From contig JBEKPE010000011.1 in NCBI GenBank assembly GCA_049521055.1, positions 1 to 35,044 of the forward strand: DNA of 35,044 nucleotides. The letters are read 5' to 3'. Below are positions 24,006-31,522 of the stretch, in pieces. How positions within the stretch are numbered: the stretch's first letter is position 1; each line of letters opens with the position of its first letter. This DNA comes from FEN-987 sp049521055. Lineage in GTDB: Archaea; Thermoproteota; Bathyarchaeia; 40CM-2-53-6. The translations under genes were made by a program, and so were the position numbers. Under the pieces are notes generated by a model. It worked only from the letters and a program-made list of their open reading frames with translations, did not search any database and was not told the origin of the DNA.

Positions 24006-26786
24006 TCAACGTGCACGCCTCCGACGAAGGAGCACAAGCGTGCCTATACCAACAATGATTCCCGCTAAGATCGATTCAACAGGGAAGCCGGGTATCAATC
24101 CTCCTTGAGTAACGTTGAGGGTTAGTGTAAACACTTGTCCACCGCTCGTCGTGACAGTGATTGATTGGGTGGAAGTGACTCCATTCTTGCTGAGCGCAAC
24201 CGTGTATGTTCCTGGCGGAAGCGTGAAAGTAACTAGTCCTTGTGAGTTCGTCACACCTTGCAACGGCCCGGGCAAGCATGTCGTGAAAGCTGCGGGCGTA
24301 ACCACCACATTGACGCCTGAGAGCGGATTGCCTTGGCTGTCAACAACTTTGATGGATACGGTCACATTCGACGGGCACACTATGCTGGTTGTCGATGAAA
24401 ACGTCGTAGTGAGTGCTGTGGTAGAAGTCGAAACCGTTGACACGACAATAGATGTTGAGGTTGTCGAGAATATCCCGCCAAATGGTGAAAATCTCAGCAT
24501 TGTAGAAAGCGGTGTCTTGTAACCGTACAAGGCGGCTTCAGTGAAGTAGCTGGCGCTCACGAAGTCAGGGCTGCCTCCGACGACCCAACCATTCGTCTCA
24601 CTCGTCATGTAGACTGAACTGAGAATTGGGGGTATCTCACCTAAGAGCGCGGGTGAGAGCGTAACATGCCTCCAAGATACTCCGTCCCAATGAAGGATCG
24701 TTGCTACTAATTTGCCCGGGAACCCGACGGCCCATCCGTCGTTCGGTGCATCAAGGAATACTGATTTGAGAGTTGCGCTTGTGTGTCCAACAGACGTCAT
24801 TCCGCCGGGGATTGTCGGAGTAGCCACCGGTTCCCATTTGGTTCCGTCCCAATAGATTATGACCGGCCCGGCCGAAAATGAACCAGTTTGCTGAATTCCT
24901 CCGACGGCCCAGCCAGACGTTGGGGTGAGCAGGAAAACCGATGTTAGGTTTGCGTCAAGTGACAGAGTGGGAGAACCACTCACAGTAACCAGATTCCAAG
25001 TTCCGACCCCTCCGCTAACCGTGTAATGAAGAATTGTTGCATTGTCACCAACCGCCCAGCCTTCATTCTGACTCACCATGAAAACAGAATTCAATCCATG
25101 TACGGCAGCAGGGCTTGAGGGTGCTGGGAAGACTGCCCACGTTCCTACACCACCGGTAACGGTATAGTGCAAAATTATCCCTGTTGGATACGGTGAAGCG
25201 ACTTGTTCTCCGACCGCCCATCCCTCATTCGAACTAACCATGAAGATCGATTTCAGAGAATACTGTCCTGGAGGAGGCGTTATCGTATTCCATGAACCTC
25301 CCGTGAAATGCAGGATGATAGGACAAGGAGAAACACTACAACTTGCAGTTGGGTGCGGCCCCCCGCCCACTGCCCAAACATCACCAGAGTTCACCATAAA
25401 CACTGAATTCAGATTGTTTGTCGTTCCTATCGCAACGCCCTTAGTCCACGCGAATCCATTCCAATGAAAGATTGTCGGTTCGAACGGCGTCACCCCATCC
25501 GTAACCGATGAGTTGCCAACAGCCCAACCGTCATTAGGATTGATTAGGCCGCCCATGATGCTTGGATCACAGGTTCTCAGAACGAGACATGGTTCGCCAA
25601 ATGAGATCGAAGTGAAGTTGTTAATTGTCGGACTAGTAACCGTACCATAATTCACGCCGTCAAAGTGAACGATGACACCATCTGTTCCAACAACCCAACC
25701 GTCATTCGCTGAATTGAAGAAACCTGAAGCGAAGTTCAGCAAGGATACAGGCGACGTTGGAACTAAGTTTGAGGGAAGAAGAGTCCAAGCCCCACCTGAG
25801 TAATGTAGAATCGACCCTTTAGCGCCAAAAGCCCAGCCTTCAGTTGAACTAACCATGAAGACTGAAAACAAATTATTCGATGTCGTTCCGGGGCTCACGG
25901 GGCCTGACCAAATCCCAGTTGAGAAATGAATTATGACTCCTCCATCTCCGACCGCCCAACCTTCAGTGGGTGAAATCATGTAGACCGATCTGAGGTACGT
26001 ACAAGCCGGAGCAGGACTAGGACAGCTATCTACTGGTGAAGTAAAGGTATTCCAAACTCCACCGAAATAGTGGAAAATAATTCCCCCCGCGCCGACAGCC
26101 CAACCCTCGGTCGAACTAACCATGAAAACCGAATAAATGCCACATTTTGGTGCTGCGATCGATACTGGGCATGGAACTGGAGCTTGCGGCATGTTCCATC
26201 CTCCGCCGAGTCCAGGCACACCAGTCCAATGCCAGAAGACTCCCATGCCTCCCGCTTGGTTTTGTCCAACAGCCCAAATGTCTGTACTGCTGACCATAAA
26301 GGCGGACCATAGCGGACCAGCGTTTGGCCCTGACAATCCGGCCAATTGACTTCTCCAAGTAATTCCATCCCAATGAAGGGCAAGAGACACAGCTACTCCA
26401 GACGCAGGTGTGTTGTTGTACCCGACGGCCCATCCATCGGTACCTAGGGGCGTTATGGGATTGCCTGGGGGTCCGAAGGTAACCGAGGTCAAATTATAGG
26501 CGGCTTGTTTGGATGGAAAGTCAGCAATTTTAGGAGCTGGTACAAGATTCCAGGTTGACCCATCGTAGTGGAATATCGCGGGCAAAGCAGTTGTGTCATT
26601 CGTCGTAGGTCTAGAATCTCCGACGGCCCAACCAGAGGTCGGAGAGAGCATGTAGATGGAATTGAGTTGTGGGTTGGCTGGTGGGCTGATGTATGCGTCT
26701 GGGTTGATGTCGCGCCAGACTCCCATTTGAGCGGTTGCGGGAACTGCGGAAACTGCTAGGGCGATTAGAGTAATACCAATTATCAT
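24006..26786 (-). CDS. Giant surface protein with 14 GWAVG-type propeller motifs, CNA-B-like domain and PGFP anchor
   Basis: A 926-residue exported protein, paralogue of the one at 21144. The signal peptide is at about 1-19 (ending VPATAQ). About 14 GWAVG/GWAFG/GWVVG motifs run from about 50 to 740, each preceded by a 'SVFMVSSTE' or similar strand and followed by 'IxHxxGGxW', the form of a beta-propeller blade. A Thr/Ser stalk (about 775-805) leads to a CNA-B/carboxypeptidase-regulatory-like domain (VSIKVVDSQGNPLSGVNVVV ... GTYTVALSKNGV), then LIPGFPVESILAGIIVGIGT and RRRRAR. It differs from its paralogue in carrying this extra domain. Export by Sec and signal peptidase I, then anchoring in the membrane, is likely. 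Ligand unknown. Confidence 0.85.
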   Translation of the reverse strand: MIIGITLIALAVSAVPATAQMGVWRDINPDAYISPPANPQLNSIYMLSPTSGWAVGDSRPTTNDTTALPAIFHYDGSTWNLVPAPKIADFPSKQAAYNLTSVTFGPPGNPITPLGTDGWAVGYNNTPASGVAVSLALHWDGITWRSQLAGLSGPNAGPLWSAFMVSSTDIWAVGQNQAGGMGVFWHWTGVPGLGGGWNMPQAPVPCPVSIAAPKCGIYSVFMVSSTEGWAVGAGGIIFHYFGGVWNTFTSPVDSCPSPAPACTYLRSVYMISPTEGWAVGDGGVIIHFSTGIWSGPVSPGTTSNNLFSVFMVSSTEGWAFGAKGSILHYSGGAWTLLPSNLVPTSPVSLLNFASGFFNSANDGWVVGTDGVIVHFDGVNYGTVTSPTINNFTSISFGEPCLVLRTCDPSIMGGLINPNDGWAVGNSSVTDGVTPFEPTIFHWNGFAWTKGVAIGTTNNLNSVFMVNSGDVWAVGGGPHPTASCSVSPCPIILHFTGGSWNTITPPPGQYSLKSIFMVSSNEGWAVGEQVASPYPTGIILHYTVTGGVGTWAVFPAPSSPAAVHGLNSVFMVSQNEGWAVGDNATILHYTVSGGVGTWNLVTVSGSPTLSLDANLTSVFLLTPTSGWAVGGIQQTGSFSAGPVIIYWDGTKWEPVATPTIPGGMTSVGHTSATLKSVFLDAPNDGWAVGFPGKLVATILHWDGVSWRHVTLSPALLGEIPPILSSVYMTSETNGWVVGGSPDFVSASYFTEAALYGYKTPLSTMLRFSPFGGIFSTTSTSIVVSTVSTSTTALTTTFSSTTSIVCPSNVTVSIKVVDSQGNPLSGVNVVVTPAAFTTCLPGPLQGVTNSQGLVTFTLPPGTYTVALSKNGVTSTQSITVTTSGGQVFTLTLNVTQGGLIPGFPVESILAGIIVGIGTLVLLRRRRAR

Positions 26787-27030
26787 TGCACAGAGTCTAG
26801 TCTTTCTAATCGGAAACCAACTTCACAGTGATAGGAGCCGCCTGTTCTGCACAATTAATAACATTAAGTAAGCATTACATGTTAAACCGCAGCATGTCTT
26901 TGGCCTGAATCTTGTCGCAAAGATGATTTCACAATGCAGCGCAACCCTCGGATCCTCATCGCTCTCTCAGAGGACGACTTTGGGCTGATTACACGCCACC
27001 CTCCGGTTTCGACTGGAGATTTGAAGAATC

Positions 27031-27324
27031 TTGATAATCCCGCTTAGGCTTTACGGAGTCTTCAGATCAGCCGCCGGATCGGAGAAGGTTGAACTCAACC
27101 TTGCAGTTGATGAACCGACTGTGCGAATTGCCATAGCTGACATAGCCACTAGGTCAGACCTTAGAGAGCTGAAGCAACTCGTCTTTGACGGAGAAACACT
27201 GGATCCGCGCCCTAACGCGTTGATAATGGTTTCAGGGCGCGAGATCGGTACGCTGGACGGTTTGGACACTAAGCTAAAGGTTAGCGATGAGTTGGCTTTA
27301 CTTCCGATCGCGCATGGAGGATGA
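27031..27324 (+). CDS. moaD: MoaD/ThiS-like sulfur carrier protein
   Basis: A 97-residue beta-grasp protein starting MIIPLRLYGVFRSAAGSEKV and ending ELALLPIAHGG. The C-terminal Gly-Gly is the site that is adenylated and thiocarboxylated. The fold's strands (IPLRLYGVFR, KVELNLAV), helix, and NALIMVSGREI hairpin are clear. In molybdopterin synthesis it would supply sulfur to MoaE (8060); archaeal homologues also work as SAMPs that tag proteins. The TTG start at 27031 is preceded by GGAGAT. Its 3' end overlaps the convergent larE by 27 nt, so a further role as sulfur donor in that pathway is worth considering, but is only inferred. Confidence 0.88.
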   Translation: MIIPLRLYGVFRSAAGSEKVELNLAVDEPTVRIAIADIATRSDLRELKQLVFDGETLDPRPNALIMVSGREIGTLDGLDTKLKVSDELALLPIAHGG

Positions 27325-28182
27325 AAGCCGATTCATACTTCCAGAACGATACCCAGTCATATCTAATGCCACATGAGCATATCCTAAGTCGCGAAAGACT
27401 TCTGAAATCTTGTCGAGAAGTTGCTCGTCGAAGAACAGGTTTCTTTCGCTCCTTCCAACCTCGATCCTAGCTATGTTTCCGTGGTCCCGGACCCGAAGTT
27501 CTTTCACGCCGGTTAGCGACCGAACCATGGTCTCCGCCCGTTCGATGCGCAACAACCTCTCGGGAGTAATTATTTCACCGTAGGCTACTCGTGAGGATAA
27601 ACACGGCATTGAGGGTTTTTCGTGATTAGACAAGCCAAGAGATTTGGCTAACCCCCTAACCTCGTCTTTCATCATTCCTGCGTCGGCGAGTGGCCTTCGT
27701 ATCCCCTTTTCACTCAGCGCCGCGGTTCCTGGTCGGTGGCCTTTCAGGTCTTCCGCATTGGTCCCATCCACAATCATGTAATCTCCGAGTTCTCTCGCCA
27801 AGTCCACGAGTTTTTGCCCCAACTCCTTCTTGCAGAAATAGCAACGGTTCGCAGGATTGGCTACATAATTAGGATCCTGCAGTTCATCCGTCTTGACGAC
27901 GATGTGTTTGATTCCTATTCGTCGGGCGAGCTCCTTGGCTTCCCTAAGCTCCGATGATGGAAGGCTTGGCGAATCTGCCGTGACGGCGATCGCTCCGTCT
28001 CGAAGTGCCATCTTCGCTAGAAGGGCTACGAGACTACTATCGACTCCCCCGGAAAAGGCAACCATTACCTTCTGGTAACTCGTTAGTTCCTTTAGAATTC
28101 GCGTAGCCTTCGCGTAAAGCTCCGGTGATAGCCCCGAGCCTTGGAATGGCGGCATTCCTCTCGGGCCCTCTTCTGTTAACAT
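27298..28182 (-). CDS. larE: LarE-type sulfur transferase (nickel-pincer nucleotide synthesis)
   Basis: A 294-residue PP-loop protein of the LarE family, which inserts sulfur into pyridinium-3,5-biscarboxylic acid mononucleotide after AMP activation. The PP-loop SGGVDSS is at 44-50, NRCYFCKKE holds C114 and C117, and PCLSSRVAYGE (193-203) holds C194, the position of the sacrificial cysteine in the Lactiplantibacillus enzyme. Three cysteines of this type mark the variant thought to hold an iron-sulfur cluster rather than consume its own cysteine; that is family knowledge, not shown here. The gene is divergent from larB (57 bp) and convergent with moaD. Start ATG 28182; ATG 28155 also possible. 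No larC or larA is in the window. Confidence 0.88.
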   Translation of the reverse strand: MLTEEGPRGMPPFQGSGLSPELYAKATRILKELTSYQKVMVAFSGGVDSSLVALLAKMALRDGAIAVTADSPSLPSSELREAKELARRIGIKHIVVKTDELQDPNYVANPANRCYFCKKELGQKLVDLARELGDYMIVDGTNAEDLKGHRPGTAALSEKGIRRPLADAGMMKDEVRGLAKSLGLSNHEKPSMPCLSSRVAYGEIITPERLLRIERAETMVRSLTGVKELRVRDHGNIARIEVGRSERNLFFDEQLLDKISEVFRDLGYAHVALDMTGYRSGSMNRLSSSMRDRK

Positions 28183-28239
28183 TTAATGAGAGCTCACGGT
28201 GCTCATGGTACTTAGGCGTTTCCTAGTTGGCGAAAATTC

Positions 28240-29016
28240 TTGCGTGAAACTCTCGAAAAGCTTGCCCAAGGCAAGATCTCAGTGGACGATGCAGAGAAAG
28301 CGTTGAGGATGAACGTGATAGAAAATGTAGCTAACGTGGCGAAACTGGATATTGGTAGGGAGAAGAGGCGTAATGTCCCAGAAATAATCTTCGCGGAAGG
28401 AAAGAGTAACGAAGACCTTCTTGCCATTTGCAAGGCAATGCTTGAAAGAAATGGCCGCGTAATAGCCACCCGGCTCAACGAACAACAAATCGACGACCTA
28501 CAAACCAAGCTCAAAGCATACCATGCTGAGGTCTTCCCACACGCTAAGTCAATGGTGGTTAGAAGGAAGGACTATCAAGGCCCGCAAACTGGTGGACGAG
28601 TTGGCGTTCTCACGGCAGGTACTGTGGATTTGGCGGTCGCTGAGGAGGCTGTGATGATTGCGCAGGAGATGGGATGTAAAACGTTCTTGGAAGCTGACGC
28701 CGGAGTTGCAGGAATACATCGATTAGTGGAACCGTTGAAGAGGATGCTGGAGAGTGATGTGGATTGCTTGGTTGTTGTGGCGGGCCGAGAAGGTGCACTG
28801 CCCACCGTCGTCGCGGGTCTAGTAGATCTGCCGCTGATCGCCGTCCCTGCCTCCTCGGGTTACGGCTACGGGGGTCAAGGGGAGGGAGCCTTGATGGCCA
28901 TGTTGCAGGCTTGCTCACTAGGCCTGGCCGTAGTCAACATTGACTCGGGCGTTGCTGCGGGGGTTGTTGCAGCACAGATAGCGAATCGGGTTGCTCGGGC
29001 GAGGGCATCTCATTAA
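28240..29016 (+). CDS. larB: LarB-type carboxylase/hydrolase (nickel-pincer nucleotide synthesis)
   Basis: A 258-residue protein of the LarB family, related to PurE/AIR carboxylase. It carboxylates and hydrolyses nicotinic acid adenine dinucleotide, the first step to the nickel-pincer cofactor. An N-terminal helical part (1-100; TLEKLAQGKISVDDAEKALR) precedes the PurE-like core: VGVLTAGTVDLAVAEEAVMI, DCLVVVAGREGALPTVVAGL, IAVPASSGYGYGGQGEGAL and VVNIDSGVAAGVVAAQIANR. These Gly-rich loops match LarB rather than PurE. TTG at 28240 is the only in-frame start near the domain boundary. It is divergent from larE, so both may share a 57-bp control region. Confidence 0.9.
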   Translation: MRETLEKLAQGKISVDDAEKALRMNVIENVANVAKLDIGREKRRNVPEIIFAEGKSNEDLLAICKAMLERNGRVIATRLNEQQIDDLQTKLKAYHAEVFPHAKSMVVRRKDYQGPQTGGRVGVLTAGTVDLAVAEEAVMIAQEMGCKTFLEADAGVAGIHRLVEPLKRMLESDVDCLVVVAGREGALPTVVAGLVDLPLIAVPASSGYGYGGQGEGALMAMLQACSLGLAVVNIDSGVAAGVVAAQIANRVARARASH

Positions 29017-29955
29017 TCAGGAAACGCTAACGGTCTTCAAGTGGCCGCAGGCCGCTTTAACAACATCAACCGACTTCATGAAAGCAGCTCGCTCCTCATT
29101 ATTCAATTTCAGTTCAATCACGCGCTCAACACCTCGTGCGCCAAGAACCGCTGGAACGTCCACATACACGTCCTTCAGGCCATACTCGCCGTTCAAATGC
29201 GCCGTGAGGCAGAGAACCATCTTCTTGTCTTTGATAACACTCTCGACCATTCTCGTTATTCCGTGCGCTGGAGCGAAAATTGTTGCCCCCTTGAGCGCTA
29301 TAACTTCTGCCGCGATCTTCCTTGTCCGATCGATAGCCTCGTTTACTTGGGCTTGAGAAAGTAATTCAGTGATGGGTGCACCGTTCACGGTCGAGAATCT
29401 CGGAAGGGGAACCATCGAGTCTCCATGCTCACCAATCACCACAGCTTGAATTGAGCTAGTTGATACTCCCAAAGCCTTGGCGATAAAATACTTGAACCGC
29501 ATCGTATCAAGCATCCCGCTCTGTCCGAAAACCCGTGCGGGTTCGAACCCCGTAACCTTCCACGCCAAGTAGGTCATAACGTCAAGCGGGTTAGTAACCA
29601 TCAACACAAGTGCCTTTGGTGCATACTCTCGAATCTTCTCGCAAATATCTCGAATTATGCTTTCATTCTTCTCCTGCAAATCGAGGCGCGTCATGCCCGG
29701 TTTCCTACCCAGCCCGCCGATCACGACAACGACATCTGAACCCGCGATGTCTTTGTAGTCGTTCGATCCGACGATGTCGAGATCTGTTCCCTGCTCTGCC
29801 ACCATTTGCCCCAAGTCAAGCGCTTCTCCTTGAGGAAGCCCCTGAATTATGTCGACGAGCCTAAGATCACCAAGCTCTCTTTGAGCAACCTGCAGAGCCA
29901 CTGCGCTTCCTAACTTGCCCGTACCAATAATTGAGATCAGTTTGCGCGCAGTCAA
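29017..29955 (-). CDS. mdh: Malate dehydrogenase (NAD-type, LDH/MDH superfamily)
   Basis: A 312-residue 2-hydroxyacid dehydrogenase that interconverts malate and oxaloacetate. GTGKLG (11-16) is the nucleotide loop, and D35 at the end of strand 2 (LRLVD) favours NAD. Substrate residues are R84 and R90 in GGLGRKPGMTRLDL; the Arg at the specificity position, in place of the Gln of lactate dehydrogenases, points to malate. Catalytic pieces are N122/D125 in VTNPLDVMTY, R153 in SGMLDTMRF and H177 in GEHGDSMVP. Length is normal. The TTG start at 29955 follows GGTGTAACGG. The stop abuts the stop of larB (29016/29017), so the genes converge without spacer. Confidence 0.93.
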   Translation of the reverse strand: MTARKLISIIGTGKLGSAVALQVAQRELGDLRLVDIIQGLPQGEALDLGQMVAEQGTDLDIVGSNDYKDIAGSDVVVVIGGLGRKPGMTRLDLQEKNESIIRDICEKIREYAPKALVLMVTNPLDVMTYLAWKVTGFEPARVFGQSGMLDTMRFKYFIAKALGVSTSSIQAVVIGEHGDSMVPLPRFSTVNGAPITELLSQAQVNEAIDRTRKIAAEVIALKGATIFAPAHGITRMVESVIKDKKMVLCLTAHLNGEYGLKDVYVDVPAVLGARGVERVIELKLNNEERAAFMKSVDVVKAACGHLKTVSVS

Positions 29956-30095
29956 CCGTTACACCAAGAGCCCACTGTCTTCTCTTGCATATGGTCTAAT
30001 CGTTTTTGTCAATTCCCATGTCGAGACGACGTATTGCTGATATACTGTTTGTCTATTTCGCGGGAAACTTCGCGGATTTCGGTTCTCTAGCAAGG

Positions 30096-30104
30096 CTTTT
30101 ATGG
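30096..30104 (+). promoter_or_regulatory. TATA-like box for the DUF5679-type gene
   Basis: CTTTTATGG lies about 56 nt before the TTG at 30156; a start near 30126 gives a 30-nt leader containing GGGAGGG (30141-30147), a good Shine-Dalgarno placed 8 nt from the TTG. Confidence 0.45.
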
Positions 30105-30155
30105 GTTGAACATCCGCTAAACTTAACTCGATTCAGAAATGGGAGGGAATGTTCA

Positions 30156-30302
30156 TTGGCTGAAATGTTTTGTGTAAAGTGTAAAGAGAAGAAGACTGTT
30201 CCTGACGATCAGACTACGATGGAGAAGACAGCTAAAGGCCGCAACATGATGCGCGCGACCTGTCCAACTTGCGGCACGAAGATGACGAAATTCACGAAGT
30301 AG
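30156..30302 (+). CDS. Short zinc ribbon of the DUF5679 type
   Basis: A 48-residue protein starting TTG-GCT-GAA (sequence MAEMFCVKCKEKKTVPDD) and ending TCPTCGTKMTKFTK. Two CxxC knuckles, at about 6-9 (CVKC) and 37-40 (CPTC), form a zinc ribbon, with a basic middle (EKTAKGRNMMRA). DUF5679 proteins in archaea share this size and pattern. The frame stays open further upstream, but the Shine-Dalgarno at 30141-30147 and the TATA box place the true start at TTG 30156, not at the earlier in-frame codon near 30006. It probably binds nucleic acid or another protein in the cytosol; no firm role is known. It stands alone in a 480-bp gap between mdh and the next gene. Confidence 0.8.
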   Translation: MAEMFCVKCKEKKTVPDDQTTMEKTAKGRNMMRATCPTCGTKMTKFTK

Positions 30303-30437
30303 TGCATCCCTTACGTCGCTTGAAAAACTAGTCCACTATTTCCATCAGTCGGAAGGATCGAACGACTCAAACGCCCCCCTTTTCACCGGGAGTATCCATT
30401 AGCAAGCCTTAGAGGCCGGGTAATCCACCCCCCTTCA

Positions 30438-31221
30438 GTGAACAGGGGCTTGGAAATCAGTTCCTCAACCTTGAGTTTTCGCCTGTCCATGGTTGACCTT
30501 GAAGAACTGAAACCCCACGAGGAAGTAATTGAGAAAGTTGTCCAAGCTCTCTCAAGGGAGATTCGCGACACACGCGTAGTTCACGATCCACTTATGGTGG
30601 ATCAGGATGATTATGTCATCCTCGATGGGATGCACCGGTACAATTCACTGAAACAGCTAAACTGCCGTTTTGCTCCCTGTTGCCTCCTCGATTATGACAG
30701 CCCACAAATTAAGGTCGGTTCATGGTTCAGGCTGTTTACGGTAAGTGATCCAACAAAACTTACCGAAGCAGCTCATCCTTACCGGAGACGGTGACGTGTA
30801 CTCTTTCCCATCTTCTCTAGATTCTTTTGAACGCTGCCGCATAGCAACAAGGGTAGAGAAACGTATCGTCAACGACGGCCACGATGTCACCTATCTATCT
30901 GAAACAATTGCGATGCAGCACCTCAAATCTAGCCAGGCGAACCTCGTCATCGCGATGCCTGTCTTCTCAAAAGGCGAAATCCGTGAGTTTGGGATCGAGA
31001 GGAGACTCTTACCTCACAAAGTGACACGCCACATTATTCCCTCCCGACCACTTGAGATAGATGCCCCTCTCGAGTTACTCCTTAATCCAAATATTTCATG
31101 TCAGGAGGCGGATCGCAAGCTAGGAGACCTTCTTGCTAGAAGGAAAGTAGAGAAGAAACCGCCGGGTTCGGTTGTTGATGGAAGGCATTACGATGAAGAA
31201 TTGCTGGTATTCTCCGGGTGA
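30438..31221 (+). pseudogene. SerK-like ParB-fold kinase, broken by a one-base frameshift
   Basis: Two reading frames together make one protein of about 260 residues. The first (30438-30794) has LEELKPHEEVIEKVV with the Glu equivalent to the catalytic base of the Thermococcus free-serine kinase SerK, DYVILDGMHRYNSLKQLNCR (ParB-like DGxHR) and QIKVGSWFRL. The second (open across 30745-31221) has LILTGDGDVYSFPSSLD and LLPHKVTRHIIPSRPLEID, matching the C-terminal SerK part (PKTTRH then LP). The frames cross near the A4 run at 30755-30758: removing one A gives a smooth protein (SDPTNLPKQLILTGDGD). SerK phosphorylates free serine using ADP. The break may be a sequencing error, a real mutation or, less likely, recoding. 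GTG 30438 is the start. Confidence 0.75.
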
Positions 31222-31233
31222 CGGGCTAGTTCA

Positions 31234-31245
31234 GGTTTATATTTC
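31234..31245 (+). promoter_or_regulatory. TATA box of the L38e gene
   Basis: GGTTTATATTTC centred about 43 nt before GTG 31282 places the transcript start near 31266 with a leader of about 16 nt. Confidence 0.5.
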
Positions 31246-31281
31246 TCCGTACTCGTTACGCGGTGGGCGGGTCAGAACGCG

Positions 31282-31476
31282 GTGCCAAGAGAAATTAATG
31301 ACACAGAAGAGTTCGTAAGGATTTCTGAGCGCGCAACCGAGTGCCGAGTAAAGCGACTGGAGGATGTTGTGAGATTGAAGCTCCGAACATCGCGCCACCT
31401 ATATACAATCAAAGTTGACCCACAAAAAGCCGCAGAATTGCTGAAGCAAATTCGATGCGAAGTCATCGAAGCTTAG
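31282..31476 (+). CDS. rpl38e: Ribosomal protein L38e
   Basis: A 64-residue protein starting MPREINDTEEFVRISERATE and carrying CRVKRLEDVVRLKLRTSRHL, YTIKVDPQKAAELLKQI and CEVIEA. The pattern (MPxEI-x-EF, a basic core KLKLRTxRxLYTIKV, C-terminal helix) is that of eukaryote-type L38e, which occurs in Thermoproteota and Thaumarchaeota but not in most euryarchaea. It is a structural protein of the large subunit. GTG 31282 starts the gene after a good TATA box, so it has its own promoter. The next gene, a glycosyltransferase, begins 46 bp downstream. Confidence 0.85.
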   Translation: MPREINDTEEFVRISERATECRVKRLEDVVRLKLRTSRHLYTIKVDPQKAAELLKQIRCEVIEA

Positions 31477-31522
31477 CTCGGATAGATCAGTCATACCGCG
31501 AGGAAGACCCCTGACTCTTGAT

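Noticed and set aside
23798..24058. 86-codon plus-strand frame
   Set aside because: It is the antisense of the ribbon-helix-helix gene, which has a clear domain and fits the operon direction.
26070..26433. Frames of 80-117 codons inside the 926-aa surface gene
   Set aside because: Trp/Arg/Gly-rich shadows caused by the repeated GWAVG coding pattern.
30006..30155. Longer version of the zinc-ribbon gene starting at 30006
   Set aside because: The added 50 residues are not conserved-looking and cover the TATA box and Shine-Dalgarno that mark TTG 30156.
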